DNA from: JAVBNJ01 sp031551625 | GTDB lineage: Bacteria > Bacteroidota > Bacteroidia > Bacteroidales > UBA932 | NCBI GenBank assembly: GCA_031551625.1 | Contig: JAVBNJ010000152.1 | Location: 1 to 7,191 of the forward strand | Reading direction: 5' to 3' | Length of the DNA stretch: 7,191 nucleotides | In this document: positions 6,244 through 7,191 of the stretch, piece after piece | Layout of the letters: each line of letters begins with the position of its first letter | Numbering within the stretch: the stretch's first letter is position 1 | Notes under the pieces: generated by a model | What the model was told of the DNA's origin: nothing | The model's input: the letters and a program-made list of their open reading frames with translations, nothing else | Database searches by the model: none | Program-made: the position numbers and the translations under genes

Positions 6244-7191
6244 TTATTTTTTACGCAATACCGTTTCAATTAAAATTTTCAAATCGGGAGTCGACGGAAA
6301 AGGCGCATTGGCAGTAACCAATTTTCCGTCCTGGTCAAAAAGCATGAAACGCGGTATGGTTGTAATCGTATAAAATTTCACTATATCACTATCCATTCCA
6401 TTACCGGCAAACAGTTGCACACCTTTCAAATTTTCTTTCTGCAAATAATTCAACCATTTCTGTTTATTCTTTGCATCATCTACCGAAATTCCCAGAAAAA
6501 CGACCTGTGGATTCGATGCAAATTCTTTTTCCAGCTTTTTCAGAAACGGCAATTCCTTACGGCACGGTGCACACCATGTAGCCCATACATCGACCACTAC
6601 TATCTTTCCTTTAAAATCGGACAACGAAACAGTCTTCCCTTCTTTATCGGTACCGCTGAATTCAACGGCTTGCAATGCATTTTTGTTTTCCTCCACAATA
6701 GCGACTAATGCATTTTTCATCCGTTGTTGCTGGTCGGCAGTCAGCATATACTTGCCATACTCTTTTTCAAAATCCATGTACACATCGTATGATTTCAAGC
6801 GCGAAGTCATTGCCAGTGCCATTTCCCCTTTCATGGTATCGTTTTGTACACGGGCAATACCGGCGCCCACATAAGCGCCGCTCGTTGTTCCTTGCACCAT
6901 TCGTTCAACCAATTCTATCTGCCCCAGCATAGCCGATCCGTAAGGGTATGCCAATAACGACGCATCTTTTGTATAGTTATAAATTGAAATGGCACGATAA
7001 TAATCCGTGAAATCTTTACTGGAAGGATGGCTGCCCCGTGGAGTCAGCACCATCATCATGGCATAATGCAACAGGTCGTATTTTCGATATTGCGCAAAAG
7101 CCGCTTCGAAATACGGGTTGGCAGTAGTCGTTGCAAATATTTTTTCGAATGCCAGCAATTCATCCAGTAACGGAAAAAAATCGACATAGGT
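6244..7191 (-). CDS. TlpA/ResA-like thioredoxin-fold thiol-disulfide protein (5' end beyond window)
   Basis: An envelope thiol-disulfide oxidoreductase of the TlpA/ResA/AhpC-TSA type. The frame is open to the right edge, giving 315 visible residues. The first in-window start-like codon, TTG at 7158, is an internal leucine because coding sequence continues upstream as TYVDFFPLLDE. The first 170 or so visible residues are mostly helical and unassigned. The C-terminal 140 form the thioredoxin domain: VEFSGTDKEGKTVSLSDFKGKIVVVDVWATWCAPCRKEL, with active-site WCAPC encoded at 6562-6576, then VVFLGISVDD and the cis-proline loop TTIPRFMLFDQDGK. Bacteroidota proteins of this kind normally carry a signal peptide or lipobox and sometimes an N-terminal DUF4369 domain; that part is missing here. 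It precedes the FISUMP lipoprotein by 60 bases on the same strand, so both are probably one transcript. It may reduce or reshuffle disulfides in exported proteins (inference). Confidence 0.9.
   Translation of the reverse strand, partial: TYVDFFPLLDELLAFEKIFATTTANPYFEAAFAQYRKYDLLHYAMMMVLTPRGSHPSSKDFTDYYRAISIYNYTKDASLLAYPYGSAMLGQIELVERMVQGTTSGAYVGAGIARVQNDTMKGEMALAMTSRLKSYDVYMDFEKEYGKYMLTADQQQRMKNALVAIVEENKNALQAVEFSGTDKEGKTVSLSDFKGKIVVVDVWATWCAPCRKELPFLKKLEKEFASNPQVVFLGISVDDAKNKQKWLNYLQKENLKGVQLFAGNGMDSDIVKFYTITTIPRFMLFDQDGKLVTANAPFPSTPDLKILIETVLRKK

Noticed and set aside
7156..7158. TTG (minus strand) as the start of the thioredoxin-like gene
   Set aside because: The frame stays open to base 7191 with plausible coding residues. 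A start here would also leave an exported thioredoxin-like protein without a signal peptide.
1..7191. CRISPR arrays, tRNA or rRNA genes, insertion sequences, diversity-generating retroelement parts
   Set aside because: No regularly spaced repeats, tRNA-like folds, transposase or reverse-transcriptase frames, or template/variable repeat pairs were seen on either strand.

Overview
The window looks like ordinary chromosomal sequence from a member of the Bacteroidota, most likely the order Bacteroidales. Grounds: a lipoprotein with a BACON domain and a FISUMP domain; a Cys-Lys-Glu-Glu surface-export signal behind its lipobox; AT-rich intergenic gaps with no Shine-Dalgarno sequences; and SecA and Dcp sequences of Bacteroidales style. 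The genus cannot be fixed from what is visible. There are no RNA genes, CRISPR arrays, insertion sequences or phage genes.

Layout. Three genes lie on the plus strand: the 3' part of secA (3-1121, cut by the left edge), a nucleoside:H+ symporter-family permease (1169-2410), and a lipoprotein M3 metallopeptidase of the Dcp type (2419-4509). The gaps are 47 and 8 bases, so the permease and peptidase are very probably co-transcribed, and secA may be in the same unit. A strong hairpin at 4522-4551 ends this block. It lies between convergent genes and probably works in both directions. Two genes lie on the minus strand. Transcription there enters from the right edge through a TlpA/thioredoxin-like gene (6244-7191, its start outside the window). 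After 60 bases it reaches a 533-residue surface lipoprotein (4582-6183) with BACON, two Ig/PKD-like domains and a C-terminal FISUMP domain.

How the genes relate. SecA drives export of the kind of secreted proteins encoded next to it, but this is probably only proximity. The permease and the envelope dipeptidase fit a nutrient-scavenging role, with nucleosides and short peptides as likely substrates. The minus-strand pair joins a thiol-disulfide protein to an exported lipoprotein with ten cysteines besides its lipidated one, which suggests a redox-folding partnership (inference). I found no convincing evidence of a novel multi-gene system. The most interesting items are the FISUMP lipoprotein, its pairing with the thioredoxin-like gene, and the lipoprotein form of Dcp.
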